Below are positions 31,750 through 41,287 of a stretch of DNA of 45,261 nt, in pieces (within the stretch, counting starts at the first letter, position 1; each line of letters starts with the position of its first letter). Below the pieces are notes generated by a model. The model ran no database searches and was not told the DNA's origin. It saw only the letters and a list, made by a program, of their open reading frames with translations. Position numbers and translations under genes: made by a program. Source of the DNA: Variovorax sp. CAN15 (GTDB taxonomy: Bacteria > Pseudomonadota > Gammaproteobacteria > Burkholderiales > Burkholderiaceae_C); NCBI RefSeq assembly GCF_030462475.1, contig NZ_JASMRZ010000001.1:10598-55858 (forward strand), given 5' to 3'.

Positions 31750-31768
31750 CCTCCGTTAGCCTCCGTTA
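31750..31768. repeat. Tandem 10-bp repeat between rpe and apaG
   Basis: CCTCCGTTA occurs at 31750-31758 and again at 31760-31768, directly before the apaG start codons. It may be a protein-binding direct repeat for the divergent pair or a small slippage duplication. Confidence 0.35.
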
Positions 31769-31779
31769 CCATGCGCCCC

Positions 31780-32175
31780 ATGTCACACAGCCCCTTCAGC
31801 GTACAAGTCGAACCGCGCTACCTGGCCGACCAGTCCTCGGCCAAGGACAACATCTACACCTTCTCATACACGGTCACCATCACGAACACGGGTTCGGTGT
31901 CCGCCCAGCTGATCGCGCGCCACTGGCTCATCAACGACGCCTCGGGGCACTCGCAAGAGGTCAAGGGACTGGGCGTGATCGGCCAGCAGCCGCTGCTGGC
32001 GCCCGGAGAATCCTTCCGCTACACCAGCGGCTGCCGCCTGCAGGCGGCCAGCGGCACGATGCACGGCAGCTACTTCGTGGTGACGGAGGAAGGCGACCGC
32101 TTCGACGTGCCCATTCCGATGTTCGTGCTGGAGGCAGACATCGGCGGAGCCCCCGTCTCCCGTGTCCTGCACTGA
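31780..32175 (+). CDS. apaG: ApaG family protein
   Basis: The product is 131 residues, an immunoglobulin/fibronectin-like beta domain. Family motifs are all present: [57 protein letters not shown] and MHGSYFV, then [10 protein letters not shown]. The biochemical role of ApaG in bacteria is unsettled; mutants in other species affect cobalt resistance and magnesium efflux. The ATG at 31780 gives the family's usual N-terminal length; ATG 31771 is an equal alternative. The next gene starts 66 nt downstream. Confidence 0.94.
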   Translation: MSHSPFSVQVEPRYLADQSSAKDNIYTFSYTVTITNTGSVSAQLIARHWLINDASGHSQEVKGLGVIGQQPLLAPGESFRYTSGCRLQAASGTMHGSYFVVTEEGDRFDVPIPMFVLEADIGGAPVSRVLH

Positions 32176-32241
32176 TTTCCCCATGCGCTGAGGCCTCGAG
32201 CACAGCGCGCCCGCTCTCCCTTTCTCCCCCGCCCCCCCGAC

Positions 32242-34227
32242 ATGGCTGCCGCATCGCGCGACTTGCAGGGGCTGCTTGCCGGCCTCGATCCCACGGCCGA
32301 TGTGGCGCAGCGCCACATCTGGCTCATCAACATCTTCGACTGGGTGCGCGGCGACCGCGCCTCCCCGCAGGCGGCCATCGGCCGCGTGCAGCTGCTGCTG
32401 GACGCCATCGAGGCGCGGCCCGAGCTGCGCGAGCGGCTGCGCGACTGGTGGCGCGTCTTCACGCAGACGGTCGACCTGACGACGCTGCTGGCCGACTACG
32501 GCTTCGCCCCGCGCACCGCCTTCGCGAGCGAGCTGAGCGAACGGCTGCGCCGCAAGATCCTGCCCGGCACGCCCGAGACCACCGACGCTTCGGACCTGTT
32601 CCGCATGGTGCTTCCCGGCGTGTTCGACGCGGGCTGGATCGCCCTGCTCGACGAGACGCAGTTGGGCCGCATCGGCGCCCTGCTGGCCGACGCCGCGCTC
32701 GACACCGACGGTGCGCCGCGCTGGCGCCACACCGTGATGGACGCCGTCACCTACTGCAGCAGCCAGGTGGTGGCCGCCGGTTTCTCGCCCGAGCTGCGCC
32801 TGCGCATGAGCGCCGACGCGGTGGGCGAAACGCGCCCCTTCCATGCGCTGATGGCCGACCTCGACGAGCTGCGCGAGCAGATGTTCGACCGCCCCGGCGA
32901 GCCGCGCGACGAAGACGCGCTGCAGGCCGCCTTCGTGGCCTTCCGCGACCGGCTCGACGCCTGCCGCGCCGGCGCGGCCTCGGTCTACACCCACCTGGAA
33001 GACAACGGCATCTCGGTCGGCCTGGTGTTCCGGCTGCGGCAGCTGCGCGAGCGGGTGCTGCGCATCCGCGAGCTGCTCGACTGCCTGATGGCGCCCAACC
33101 CCGGGCCCAGCGTGGCGCGGCTGGTCGGCCGGCTGGTGCTGGCCGGCGGCGAGCGCAACAGCATCCGGGCGCTGATCGCCTCCAACTCGTCGATGCTGGC
33201 CGCCAAGGTGACCGAGCGCAGCGCCGAGACCGGCGAGCACTACATCACCCGCGACCGCGCCAGCTATGTGCGGATGGTGAAGAAGGCAGCCGGCGGCGGC
33301 GCGCTCACTTCCATCACGGTGCTGCTGAAGTTCGGCATCTACGCGCTGGGCCTGTCGGCTTTCTGGAGCGGGCTGAGCGCGGGGCTGATGTACGCGGCCA
33401 GCTTCGTCGCGATCCAGCTGCTGCACCTGACGCTGGCCACCAAGCAGCCCGCGATGACCGCGCCGGCCATGGCGGCGCGGCTGCGCGACATCAAGTCGGA
33501 CGCGGGCGTGGACGACTTCGTCGACGAGGTCGCCAACCTGGTGCGCTCGCAGGTGGCGGCGGTGCTGGGCAACGTGCTGGTGGTGGTGCCGGCGATGGCG
33601 GCGGTGGCCCTGCTGATCCAGTTCGCGCTGGGGCGGCCGCTGCTGGACGCCGCCCATGCGGCGGGCACGCTGAAATCGCTTTCACTGGCCGGTCCGACCG
33701 CGCTTTACGCGGCAATCACCGGCATCCTGCTGTTTTCGGCCAGCATCATCGCCGGATGGACAGAAAACGCCTTTGTCCTGCATCGAATGGACTCTGCAAT
33801 GCGTTACAACCCCCGCATCGGCGCTTTTCTCGGCGCCGCACGGGCTCGCCGCTGGGCCGATTTCATGCGCACGAACATTTCAGGCTTCGCCTCCAACATC
33901 TCGCTGGGACTCATGCTCGGGCTGCTGCCCGCGTTCGCGGGTTTCTTCGGGCTCGGGCTGGACGTGCGGCACGTGACACTGTCGGCCGGACAGATCGCCG
34001 CCGCGGCGGCGTCCACCGGCCTGGCGGTGTTGCAGCAGCCTGCGCTGTGGTGGGCGGTGGCGGCGATCCCGATCATTGGCGCGCTCAATGTGAGCGTGAG
34101 TTTCTACTTCGCTTTCCGCCTGGCGCTGCGCGCGCACAGCGTGAGCCTCGGTGACCGCGCGCGCATCCGCAGCGCGATCTGGGCCCGCTGGCGCAGCCGG
34201 CCGGTGAGCTTTTTCCTGCCTGGATGA
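32242..34227 (+). CDS. Gcr-family membrane protein (named 'site-specific recombinase')
   Basis: The product is 661 residues. The first 360 residues are helical and soluble-looking ([31 protein letters not shown]). The rest has several membrane helices (near 355-390, 440-460, 485-505, 565-585, 595-640). The conserved signature [20 protein letters not shown] and SYRSG-like loop regions are those of the SpecificRecomb family named after gonococcal gcr. No tyrosine or serine recombinase active site is visible, so the family name is probably misleading and an integral-membrane role is likelier. Its stop overlaps the antiporter start (ATGA), so both are coupled. Confidence 0.85.
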   Translation: MAAASRDLQGLLAGLDPTADVAQRHIWLINIFDWVRGDRASPQAAIGRVQLLLDAIEARPELRERLRDWWRVFTQTVDLTTLLADYGFAPRTAFASELSERLRRKILPGTPETTDASDLFRMVLPGVFDAGWIALLDETQLGRIGALLADAALDTDGAPRWRHTVMDAVTYCSSQVVAAGFSPELRLRMSADAVGETRPFHALMADLDELREQMFDRPGEPRDEDALQAAFVAFRDRLDACRAGAASVYTHLEDNGISVGLVFRLRQLRERVLRIRELLDCLMAPNPGPSVARLVGRLVLAGGERNSIRALIASNSSMLAAKVTERSAETGEHYITRDRASYVRMVKKAAGGGALTSITVLLKFGIYALGLSAFWSGLSAGLMYAASFVAIQLLHLTLATKQPAMTAPAMAARLRDIKSDAGVDDFVDEVANLVRSQVAAVLGNVLVVVPAMAAVALLIQFALGRPLLDAAHAAGTLKSLSLAGPTALYAAITGILLFSASIIAGWTENAFVLHRMDSAMRYNPRIGAFLGAARARRWADFMRTNISGFASNISLGLMLGLLPAFAGFFGLGLDVRHVTLSAGQIAAAAASTGLAVLQQPALWWAVAAIPIIGALNVSVSFYFAFRLALRAHSVSLGDRARIRSAIWARWRSRPVSFFLPG

Positions 34228-35495
34228 ATTTGACGAGCTTCCTCAACGATCTGCTGGGTTTCTGGTCCGAGTGGGTGCGCCCCTCGGCCGGCCTGCCCAC
34301 CGTACTGTGGTCGCTGCTGCTGGCAGCGGCAGCCGCCTCCGGCCACCTGGTGCAACGCTACCTGGGGCTGCCCAAGGTCATCGGCTACTCGCTGGTAGGC
34401 GCGGTGGTCGGCTTCGCCGGCTTCGAGGGCGCGATCTGGCCGCTGCGCGGCATCAGCCTCTTCCTGCTCGAGCTCGGCGCGGCCGTGGTGCTGTTCGAGG
34501 CGGGCGGGCGGCTGCCGCTGCGCTGGTTCCGCCACAACCCGATGGTGCTGGTGCAGAGCCTGCTCGAAGCCACGCTGACCTACTTCGGCGTGTATTGGGT
34601 GCTCACGCTGCTGGGCCTGCCCGAGCCGGTGGCCAACCCGATCGCGCTGATGGCCATCGTCGCCTCGCCGGCGGTGCTCAGCCGCGTGATCATCGACACC
34701 CGCGCCGCCGGCCCCGTGACCGAGCGCGCCATGACGCTGGCCACGCTCAACACCTTCTATGCGCTGGCGCTGGGCTATGCGCAGGCCGGGCTGATCGAGC
34801 GCGCGCCGCAGACCATGCTGCAGAAGCTCTATCCGATCGCGGTGGTGCTGGGCCTGTCCTTCGTGGTGGGCGCGATCATGGCGCTGGCGCTGCGCTCTGC
34901 CCTGCGGGTGATGAGCCCGTCGAGCGAGAACACCTCGATCCTGCTGCTGGCGATCATCGCGGCGGGCGCCGCGCTCACCGCCCACATCGGCGGCTCGGCG
35001 CCTTTGGCGGCGCTGATCGGCGGCGTGCTGCTCAAGACGCTGAACCCCAAGCCCTGGGCCTGGCAACGGCAGCTCGGCACAGCCTCCTCGCTGCTCACCA
35101 TGCTGATGTTCGTGCTGGTGTCCATCGTGGCGGCGCAGGCCGACTGGACCTTGCCGGTGGCCAGCGTGGTGCTGGCCGTCATCGGCATCCGCCTGCTGAC
35201 CAAGATCGCCGGCGTGGCCGTCGCCAACCCCGGCAGCGGCGCGAGCTGGAAGCAGGCCTTCTGGGTCGGCTGCGCGATGTCGCCGCTGTCGTCGATCGCG
35301 CTGCTCATCGCCTCCAACTTCGCCAGCGCCTCGCCGCTGCTGGGCACGATGATCACGCAGGTGGCCCTGCCGTCGATCCTGCTGATGGAAGTGGTGGGCG
35401 CGGTGCTCGCCACGCTGGCCATCCACGCGGTGGGAGAGAGTTCGGTACCGTGGGCGCCACGGGCCTTCAGCATCACGGAAGACACGCAGCGATGA
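34224..35495 (+). CDS. Monovalent cation:proton antiporter (CPA2-like)
   Basis: The product is 423 residues with about eleven membrane helices. The segment [21 protein letters not shown] and [18 protein letters not shown] match helices 2-3 of Na+/H+ or K+/H+ exchangers. The [28 protein letters not shown] region matches the ion-binding helix of this group. There is no C-terminal TrkA-N nucleotide-binding domain, unlike KefB/KefC. The likely role is exchange of Na+ or K+ for protons at the inner membrane. It overlaps both its upstream and downstream genes by four bases, the sign of a three-gene translationally coupled unit. Confidence 0.88.
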   Translation: MNLTSFLNDLLGFWSEWVRPSAGLPTVLWSLLLAAAAASGHLVQRYLGLPKVIGYSLVGAVVGFAGFEGAIWPLRGISLFLLELGAAVVLFEAGGRLPLRWFRHNPMVLVQSLLEATLTYFGVYWVLTLLGLPEPVANPIALMAIVASPAVLSRVIIDTRAAGPVTERAMTLATLNTFYALALGYAQAGLIERAPQTMLQKLYPIAVVLGLSFVVGAIMALALRSALRVMSPSSENTSILLLAIIAAGAALTAHIGGSAPLAALIGGVLLKTLNPKPWAWQRQLGTASSLLTMLMFVLVSIVAAQADWTLPVASVVLAVIGIRLLTKIAGVAVANPGSGASWKQAFWVGCAMSPLSSIALLIASNFASASPLLGTMITQVALPSILLMEVVGAVLATLAIHAVGESSVPWAPRAFSITEDTQR

Positions 35496-36700
35496 GCACC
35501 ACCGCAGCCACCCCCATCGATCCGGACAGCGACGACGTCCGCTCGGCACCCCTGCCCGCCGACCCGGCCAGCCGCGCGGTCAAGCTGGAGCCCTTCAACA
35601 AGTCGGAGGCGCTCTCGCTCGGCGTGGAGCTCGAACTGCAGCTCGTGAACACGCACGACTACGACCTCGCGCCCTACGCCGAGGACATGCTGCGCCTGAT
35701 GGCCCAGACCCCGCTTCCCGGCAGCGTGGTGCCCGAGATGACGTCGAGCATGATCGAGATCTCGACCGACATCTGCCACTCGGCGCAGGACGTGATCACG
35801 CAGCTATCGCCGATCCGCGAGGCGCTGATCCGCAATGCCGACAAGCTCAACATCGCGGTGGTGGGCGGCGGCACGCATGCCTTCCAGCAGTGGCACGAGC
35901 GCCGCATCTACGACAAGCCGCGCTTTCGCGAGCTGTCGGAGCTGTACGGCTACCTGAGCAAGCAGTTCACCATCTTCGGCCAGCACGTGCACATCGGCTG
36001 TCCCGACGCCGACGCGGCCCTGCTGATGCTGCACCGCATGTCGCGCTACATCCCGCACTTCATCGCGCTGTCGGCGTCGTCGCCCTTCGTGCAGGGGCAG
36101 GACACGCAGTTCGACTCGGCGCGGCTGAACTCGGTGTTCGCGTTCCCGCTGTCGGGCCGCGCACCCTTCACGCTGAGCTGGAAGGAGTTCGAGGCCTACT
36201 TCGAGCGCATGACCCGCACCGGCGTCGTGCGCAGCATGAAGGACTTCTACTGGGACATCCGCCCCAAGCCCGAGTTCGGCACCATCGAGATCCGCGTGTT
36301 CGACACGCCGCTGACGGTGGAGCGCGCCGCCGCGCTCGCCGGCTACGTGCAGTCGCTCGCCGCATGGTTCCTGCAGGAGCAACCCTTCGAGCCGACCGAG
36401 GACGACTACCTCGTCTACACCTACAACCGCTTCCAGGCCTGCCGCTTCGGCCTCGACGCCGTGTACGTCGACCCGGCCACCGGCCAGCACATGCCGCTGC
36501 GCGACCACATCCTGATGACGATGACCCAGCTCGAATGGCACAGCGAGGCGCTCAACGCCACGAAGGCGCTGGGCGAGCTGCGCACCAGCGTGGAATCGAA
36601 CCGCAACGATGCGCGCTGGCTGCGCGAGAAGCAGGGCAAGGAACGGCTGCTGGCGGAGGTGGTGCGGCAGGCGGCGTTGAGGTTCAGGGACGCAACGTAA
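35492..36700 (+). CDS. YbdK-type carboxylate-amine ligase (GCS2 family)
   Basis: The product is 402 residues. The glutamate-cysteine ligase type 2 fold is indicated by [12 protein letters not shown] (metal-binding Glu), [61 protein letters not shown] and [12 protein letters not shown]. The family ligates a carboxylate and an amine using ATP; E. coli YbdK has weak glutamate-cysteine ligase activity, while the true substrate is often unknown. The start is fixed by the ATGA overlap with the antiporter. The frame stays open far upstream, but that part is a shadow of the antiporter gene. Confidence 0.94.
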   Translation: MSTTAATPIDPDSDDVRSAPLPADPASRAVKLEPFNKSEALSLGVELELQLVNTHDYDLAPYAEDMLRLMAQTPLPGSVVPEMTSSMIEISTDICHSAQDVITQLSPIREALIRNADKLNIAVVGGGTHAFQQWHERRIYDKPRFRELSELYGYLSKQFTIFGQHVHIGCPDADAALLMLHRMSRYIPHFIALSASSPFVQGQDTQFDSARLNSVFAFPLSGRAPFTLSWKEFEAYFERMTRTGVVRSMKDFYWDIRPKPEFGTIEIRVFDTPLTVERAAALAGYVQSLAAWFLQEQPFEPTEDDYLVYTYNRFQACRFGLDAVYVDPATGQHMPLRDHILMTMTQLEWHSEALNATKALGELRTSVESNRNDARWLREKQGKERLLAEVVRQAALRFRDAT

Positions 36701-36808
36701 AGAGCAGGAAGTTGCTAGCTCGCTGTTTCGAGAAAACTCAGGCATTACGTGCGGATTTAACTCGCCGAGCACGATCATTCTGCATTCGGTATCCCTTATC
36801 CTCGCCCC

Positions 36809-37948
36809 ATGGCAACGCAAGCACTCATCAACCCAACGCTGCTGCGGTGGACGCGCGAGCGCTTGGGCCTCAGTCTCGATGACGCCGCGCAGAGTGCCAA
36901 CGTCAAGCCGGAACGGCTCGCAGCCTGGGAAAATGGAGAAAGTCGTCCCACTTTCCGTCAAGCCCAGCATCTGGCAAACGCTTTTCACGCTCCCTTTGGA
37001 TACCTGTTCCTCCAGCAACCTCCAGCGGAACTCCTCCCACTACCCGATCTAAGAACTGTTGGTGGCGTACCTGTACCGCGACCGAGCATAGACCTGCTCG
37101 ATACGGTGCGTATCGCACTGCAACGGCAGGAGTGGTACTTGGAGTACCAGCAAGATCACCACCCCGACCCACTACCTTTTGTTGGTCGATTTAACGTGAC
37201 TTCGCCTGTGGCGGAAGTAGCTGCAGATATCAGGAACGTCTTGGATGTGACTGTCGAACAAGGGCAACGTACTTGGGAGGCTTACTTTCGAGATCTCATT
37301 GAAGCAGCCGAGCGTGTGGGCATCCTCATCATGCGAAGCGGCATTGTGGGCAACAACACCCATCGAAAGCTCGACGTTAGCGAGTTCCGTGGATTTGCCA
37401 TCAGCGACCCGCTGACTCCCGTGGTGTTCATCAATTCTGCAGATGCGCCCGCCGCCAGACTTTTCACCCTGATGCACGAATTGGCGCACATCTGGATCGG
37501 CACCAGTGGCATTTCCAGCGTCGTCCCGGGCAATAGCCGTCGAGAGGAGATCTTCTGCAATGCAGTTGCCGGAGAGTTCCTAGTCCCTCGAGAACTGTTT
37601 GAACAACGCTGGCACACAGGACCTGCGGAGATAAATCTTCGAGTGGCGGAGTTAGCTCGGCGCTTTCACGTCAGTCGCCTTGTCATCATGCGCCGCGCTC
37701 TCGATCTAGGACTGATAGACCAGGCAACGTATACGGATCACTACCTGGCGACTCTTGCAGAGTTCAGAAATCAAGAAAACAACGGTGGGAACTTCTATCG
37801 CACCGCTGGCGCAAAAAATAGCCGACGCTTCGCACAGGCTGTAGTAACAGAAGCGCTCAGCGGCCGATTACTGCTCCGAGAAGCAGGACGTCTACTGGGA
37901 GTACAACCGAACAAGATTCGAGAATTCGCAGAGCAGATTGGTGTATGA
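36809..37948 (+). CDS. XRE-family regulator fused to ImmA/IrrE metallopeptidase
   Basis: The product is 379 residues. Residues 8-62 are a Cro/CI-type helix-turn-helix (LRWTRERLGLSLDDAAQSA followed by RLAAWENGESRPTFRQAQHLA). Residues 160-260 are the ImmA/IrrE domain with the zinc motif HELAH (His223, Glu224, His227) and the third ligand region EEIFCNAVAGEFLVP. The C-terminal 80 residues are a small helical part (RFAQAVVTEALSGRLLLREA). Such proteins typically cleave or sequester a partner repressor or antitoxin. The stop overlaps the next start by four bases (ATGA). GC content and codon choice are visibly lower than in both neighbours, pointing to horizontal transfer. Confidence 0.92.
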   Translation: MATQALINPTLLRWTRERLGLSLDDAAQSANVKPERLAAWENGESRPTFRQAQHLANAFHAPFGYLFLQQPPAELLPLPDLRTVGGVPVPRPSIDLLDTVRIALQRQEWYLEYQQDHHPDPLPFVGRFNVTSPVAEVAADIRNVLDVTVEQGQRTWEAYFRDLIEAAERVGILIMRSGIVGNNTHRKLDVSEFRGFAISDPLTPVVFINSADAPAARLFTLMHELAHIWIGTSGISSVVPGNSRREEIFCNAVAGEFLVPRELFEQRWHTGPAEINLRVAELARRFHVSRLVIMRRALDLGLIDQATYTDHYLATLAEFRNQENNGGNFYRTAGAKNSRRFAQAVVTEALSGRLLLREAGRLLGVQPNKIREFAEQIGV

Positions 37949-38442
37949 ATTATCTCCTCGATGCGAACACTCTCATTGAAGCGAAGAATCGTTACTACCA
38001 GATGCGTTTCTGTCCGGGGTATTGGGCTTGGCTCACTCGGACCAAGGAGGCGGGCAGGTTGGCGAGTGTCGAGAGTGTTGGCACTGAACTTCGCCGTGGC
38101 AATGATGCGCTTGCGCAATGGGTAGCGACGCAAGCAGATCTATTCTTGCCGGAGTCGGATGAAACAACGCAGCAGGCTTTCGCCGAGATTGCGGCGCATA
38201 TCGCGGATCAAGCTGCAACGATGAAAGCTGGGGCACTCGAAGAATTTCTCAGTGGAGCCGATCCGTGGTTGATTGCCAAGGCGCGTGTCACTGGACACAT
38301 CGTGGTAACCCATGAGCGGTTGAACATGGAGAACCGCCGCAAATTCTTAATCCCCAACGTGTGTTCGCACTATGGCGTCGAGTGCATCAATACGTTCGAT
38401 ATGTTGAATCGACTGGAAGCTCGCTTCGTGCTGGCGGACTGA
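37945..38442 (+). CDS. DUF4411 family PIN-like protein (putative toxin)
   Basis: The product is 165 residues. The start MNYLLDANTLIEAKNRYY is the DUF4411/PIN first acidic motif, with Asp at residue 6. Further acidic positions are Glu in VESVGTELRRGND, and Asp/Ala in SGADPWLIAKA plus VVTHE near the end, consistent with a PIN-fold nuclease. No signal peptide or membrane helix is present. It is translated by overlap with the XRE-ImmA gene. DUF4411 with an ImmA/IrrE-HTH partner is a recurring pair that is read as a toxin-antitoxin-like module; nuclease activity here is unproven. GC is clearly low. The stop is 31 nt before the convergent phnE stop. Confidence 0.88.
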   Translation: MNYLLDANTLIEAKNRYYQMRFCPGYWAWLTRTKEAGRLASVESVGTELRRGNDALAQWVATQADLFLPESDETTQQAFAEIAAHIADQAATMKAGALEEFLSGADPWLIAKARVTGHIVVTHERLNMENRRKFLIPNVCSHYGVECINTFDMLNRLEARFVLAD

Positions 38443-38473
38443 CTTTCCAATCGGTCACAAGAGCATCCATTCA

Positions 38474-39277
38474 TCAGATCAGCACCTTGCGGATGCGCGC
38501 CGACACCAGGTCGATGAGGCTGACCGTCACCACGATGATGAGCATCACGGCGCAGGTCTCGGCGTACTGGAAGCCGCGGATGATTTCCCACAGCACCACG
38601 CCGATGCCGCCCGCCCCCACCATGCCCACCACCGAGGCCGAGCGCACGTTCGACTCGAAGCGGTAGAGCGCGAACGAAATCCACAGCGGCATCACCTGCG
38701 GCAGCACGCCGTACACGATCTCGTGCAGCGCGCTGGCGCCGGTCGAGCGGATGCCCTCCACCGGCTGCGGATCGATGGCCTCCACCGCCTCCGAGAAGAG
38801 CTTGGCCAGCACGCCGGTGGTGTGCACCCACAGCGCCAGCACACCGGCGAAAGGGCCGAGGCCCACGGCCACCACGAACAGCATCGCGAACACCATCTCG
38901 TTGATGGCGCGGCAGCTGTCCATCAGGCGGCGCGTCGGCTGGTAGATCCACCACGGCACGATGTTGGCCGAAGCCAGCAGCGCCAGCGGCACGGCCGTGG
39001 CCACCGCCAGCGCGGTGCCCCACAGCGCGATCTGCAGCGTGACGACCATCTCCTGCAGGTACGTGCGCCATTGCGTGAAGTCGGGCGGGAAGAACTCGGC
39101 GGCGTAGGTCGCCATGTTGCCGCTGTCCCGGATGAGGTCGAGCGGGCGCATGTCGGCGCCCTTCCAGGAGGTCAGCAGCAACAGGAGCAGCGCGGCCCAG
39201 GAGAGCTGCCACGCCAGGTTGCGCTTGGGGGCCGTCGTGGCAAGCAGCGGGCGGTTCATCGGGATCGAGGAGGACAT
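38474..39277 (-). CDS. phnE: Phosphonate ABC transporter permease PhnE
   Basis: The product is 267 residues with about six membrane helices. Family features: [47 protein letters not shown], and the EAA-like loop [32 protein letters not shown] that contacts the ATPase. The ATG at 39277 is used; an in-frame TTG at 39286 is less likely. It imports phosphonates across the inner membrane with PhnC and PhnD, encoded just upstream in the same direction (43 nt from phnD). It is the last gene of the phn block, convergent with the DUF4411 gene. Confidence 0.94.
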   Translation of the reverse strand: MSSSIPMNRPLLATTAPKRNLAWQLSWAALLLLLLTSWKGADMRPLDLIRDSGNMATYAAEFFPPDFTQWRTYLQEMVVTLQIALWGTALAVATAVPLALLASANIVPWWIYQPTRRLMDSCRAINEMVFAMLFVVAVGLGPFAGVLALWVHTTGVLAKLFSEAVEAIDPQPVEGIRSTGASALHEIVYGVLPQVMPLWISFALYRFESNVRSASVVGMVGAGGIGVVLWEIIRGFQYAETCAVMLIIVVTVSLIDLVSARIRKVLI

Positions 39278-39320
39278 GGGTGGCAAACGAACGGTCGTCG
39301 GAAAGAAAGCGCAGCGCTGC

Positions 39321-40268
39321 TCAGTTCAGCGCGGCCAGCTTCTTGTCGATGTCGGCCAGCTTCGCCTTCTTGTCGGCATCGCCCAGTGCGGCATCGGCCT
39401 CGACCTTGGTGCGCTGGCTGAAGAGCTCGATCTGGCGGATCGGCTGCAGCTGCCTGTCGCTCGATTCCTTGAAGCCCGCGAGCTGCGAGATCTTCATGAC
39501 GATCGCCTTCTCGCGCGGATCGGTCTTGGCGTAGTTGTAGAAGAAGTTGCGGATCTTCGTCTTCGTGGCCTCGGGCAGGTCCTTGCGCATGACCAGCGGG
39601 TCGAGCGGGATCAGCGGCGAGGTCCAGACGACGCGAATGTCCTTGTATTTCTCGGGGAAGCGCTCCTTGATCCTCTCCATGTTCTCGCTGTTGTTGGTCG
39701 CCACGTCCACCTGCTTGTTGGCCACGGCCAGCGCGTTGGTCTCGTGGTTGGCGCTGCGGGTGATGCGGAACGCGGTCTTGGCGTCGATCTTGTTCTGTGC
39801 GAAGACGTAGAAGCCCGGCACCAGGTAGCCCGAGGTGGAGTTCGGCTCGCCGTTGCCGAAGCTCAGGCTCTTGGCGTTCTTGAGCACGTCGTCCAGCGTC
39901 TGCAGCGGGCTCTCGCGGTTGACGATGAGGTACGAGTAGTAGCCCAGCGTGCCGTCGGCGTTGACCTTCTGCGCGAACACTTCGCCGTTGGCGCGGTCAA
40001 CTGCTTCCATGGCCGACTTGTTGCCGAACCAGCCGAGCTGCACCTTGTTGAAGCGCATGCCTTCGATGATGCCGGCGTAGTCGGGTGCGAAGAAAGCGTT
40101 GACCTTCAGGCCGGTCTGCTTGCTGAGGTCGTCGATCAGCGGCTGCCAGTCGGCTTTGAGGTTCTGCGACGACTCGGTCGAGATGAGGCCCATGTTGAGG
40201 GTGTCCTGCGCGAACGCGCCGGCCATGCCGAGGCCGAACGCCGCGGCGGCGATGATTTTCTTGATCAT
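39321..40268 (-). CDS. phnD: Phosphonate ABC transporter substrate-binding protein PhnD
   Basis: The product is 315 residues. A clear signal peptide ([20 protein letters not shown], cleavage near residue 20) sends it to the periplasm. The mature part has [20 protein letters not shown], the phosphonate-contacting region [51 protein letters not shown] and NSENMERI, all typical for PhnD. Ribosome site TGGAG lies 7 nt before the ATG. It captures alkylphosphonates and delivers them to PhnE. It is 81 nt downstream of phnC; that gap shows no feature beyond the leader. Confidence 0.96.
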   Translation of the reverse strand: MIKKIIAAAAFGLGMAGAFAQDTLNMGLISTESSQNLKADWQPLIDDLSKQTGLKVNAFFAPDYAGIIEGMRFNKVQLGWFGNKSAMEAVDRANGEVFAQKVNADGTLGYYSYLIVNRESPLQTLDDVLKNAKSLSFGNGEPNSTSGYLVPGFYVFAQNKIDAKTAFRITRSANHETNALAVANKQVDVATNNSENMERIKERFPEKYKDIRVVWTSPLIPLDPLVMRKDLPEATKTKIRNFFYNYAKTDPREKAIVMKISQLAGFKESSDRQLQPIRQIELFSQRTKVEADAALGDADKKAKLADIDKKLAALN

Positions 40269-40349
40269 GGATGGCTCCAGGAAATGAAAGAGGAGAAGGA
40301 GGTAGGAAGGGAGAGAGACACGGGGGGCGTCCGCAAACGCCCGGAAAGA

Positions 40350-41195
40350 TCAGGCTGCGCCTGCCGGCTGAGCCGTCCACGGCACGGCGATGGTCGGCGC
40401 GGGCTCGGGCACGACGGGCCGCAGCAGTTCTTCGGCCTGCACGCCATACAGCTCGTGCAGCAGCGCCGGCGTGAGCGCGGAGGACGGCCCGTCGAACACC
40501 ACGCGGCCCTGGTTGAGCGCAACGACGCGCGGGCAATACTTCATCGCGACATCGACCTGGTGCAGCGAGACGATGACGGTACAGCCGTCCTCGCGGTTGA
40601 TGCGCGCGAGGATCTCCATGACCTTGCGCGACGACTCCGGATCGAGCGAGGCGATGGGCTCGTCGGCCAGCACCACCTTGGCACCCTGAACCAGCGTGCG
40701 TGCGATGGCGGCGCGCTGCTGCTGGCCGCCCGAAAGCGTGGATGCGCGCTGCGCATGGCAGTCGGCGATGCCCACGCGCGCCAATGCATCGAGTGCCTGC
40801 GCACGCTCGTGTGCGGTGAACACGCGCGCCAGGCTGCGCCACCACGGCATGCGGTGCAGCGAACCCACGAGCACGTTGACCAGCACCGGCAGCCGCGCGA
40901 CGAGGTTGAACTGCTGGAACACGAAGCCCACCTGCGAGCGCACCTTGCGGATGTCGCGGTCGATGCGGCCGCCCTTCTGCACGCAGCAGCCGTCGATTTC
41001 GATCAGGGATTCCGAGCCGCCGTCGGCCGTCACCAGCCCGGCGATGTGGCGCAGCAGGGTCGACTTGCCCGAGCCCGACGCACCGATGAGCGCGACCATG
41101 TCGCCGCGCGCCACGTCGATGTTGATGTCGCGCAGCGCGTGCCTGCCGTTGGCGAAGTGCTTGTCGAGATGCCGGATGCGCAGGAAGGGGTTCAT
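40350..41195 (-). CDS. phnC: Phosphonate ABC transporter ATP-binding protein PhnC
   Basis: The product is 281 residues. Walker A is GASGSGKST, the signature is LSGGQQQR, Walker B is [14 protein letters not shown], and the H-loop is VSLHQVD. The segment [19 protein letters not shown] is typical of PhnC. The C-terminal 30 residues ([17 protein letters not shown]) are a short extension. The ATG at 41195 has GAGG at good spacing; an in-frame TTG at 41207 is less likely. It energises phosphonate uptake. The gene begins 92 nt after phnM, with an apparent operator in between, so phnCDE may have its own promoter. Confidence 0.96.
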   Translation of the reverse strand: MNPFLRIRHLDKHFANGRHALRDINIDVARGDMVALIGASGSGKSTLLRHIAGLVTADGGSESLIEIDGCCVQKGGRIDRDIRKVRSQVGFVFQQFNLVARLPVLVNVLVGSLHRMPWWRSLARVFTAHERAQALDALARVGIADCHAQRASTLSGGQQQRAAIARTLVQGAKVVLADEPIASLDPESSRKVMEILARINREDGCTVIVSLHQVDVAMKYCPRVVALNQGRVVFDGPSSALTPALLHELYGVQAEELLRPVVPEPAPTIAVPWTAQPAGAA

Positions 41196-41211
41196 TGCTT
41201 GCCTCAAAGTC

Positions 41212-41219
41212 GTCTAGAC
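41212..41219. promoter_or_regulatory. Candidate PhnF/HutC-type operator before phnC
   Basis: GTCTAGAC is a perfect palindrome that fits the GT-N-TA-N-AC operator pattern of the HutC subfamily of GntR regulators, to which PhnF belongs. Flanking T and A extend it to TCGTCTAGACAA. It lies 17 nt upstream of the phnC start codon. No phnF gene is in the window; it may lie beyond 45261. Confidence 0.55.
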
Positions 41220-41232
41220 AAGTAAAGTTTCA

Positions 41233-41253
41233 CCAGCCCGTGTGACGGGCTGG
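41233..41253. terminator. Hairpin after phnM
   Basis: CCAGCCCGT (41233-41241) and ACGGGCTGG (41245-41253) pair perfectly around GTG. On the minus strand it follows the phnM stop and is trailed by GAAACTTTACTT, a weak T-rich tract. It could be a terminator or a partial attenuator before phnCDE. Confidence 0.5.
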
Positions 41254-41287
41254 CGACACTTCGGCGACGACCAAATGTCAGAACCGT

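Noticed and set aside
32242..34227. Mobile element or integrase, from the family name 'site-specific recombinase'
   Set aside because: No recombinase active site, membrane helices instead, and no attachment sites or inverted ends.
36809..38442. Part of a prophage
   Set aside because: ImmA/IrrE proteins occur in phages, but no phage structural, integrase or lysis genes are nearby.
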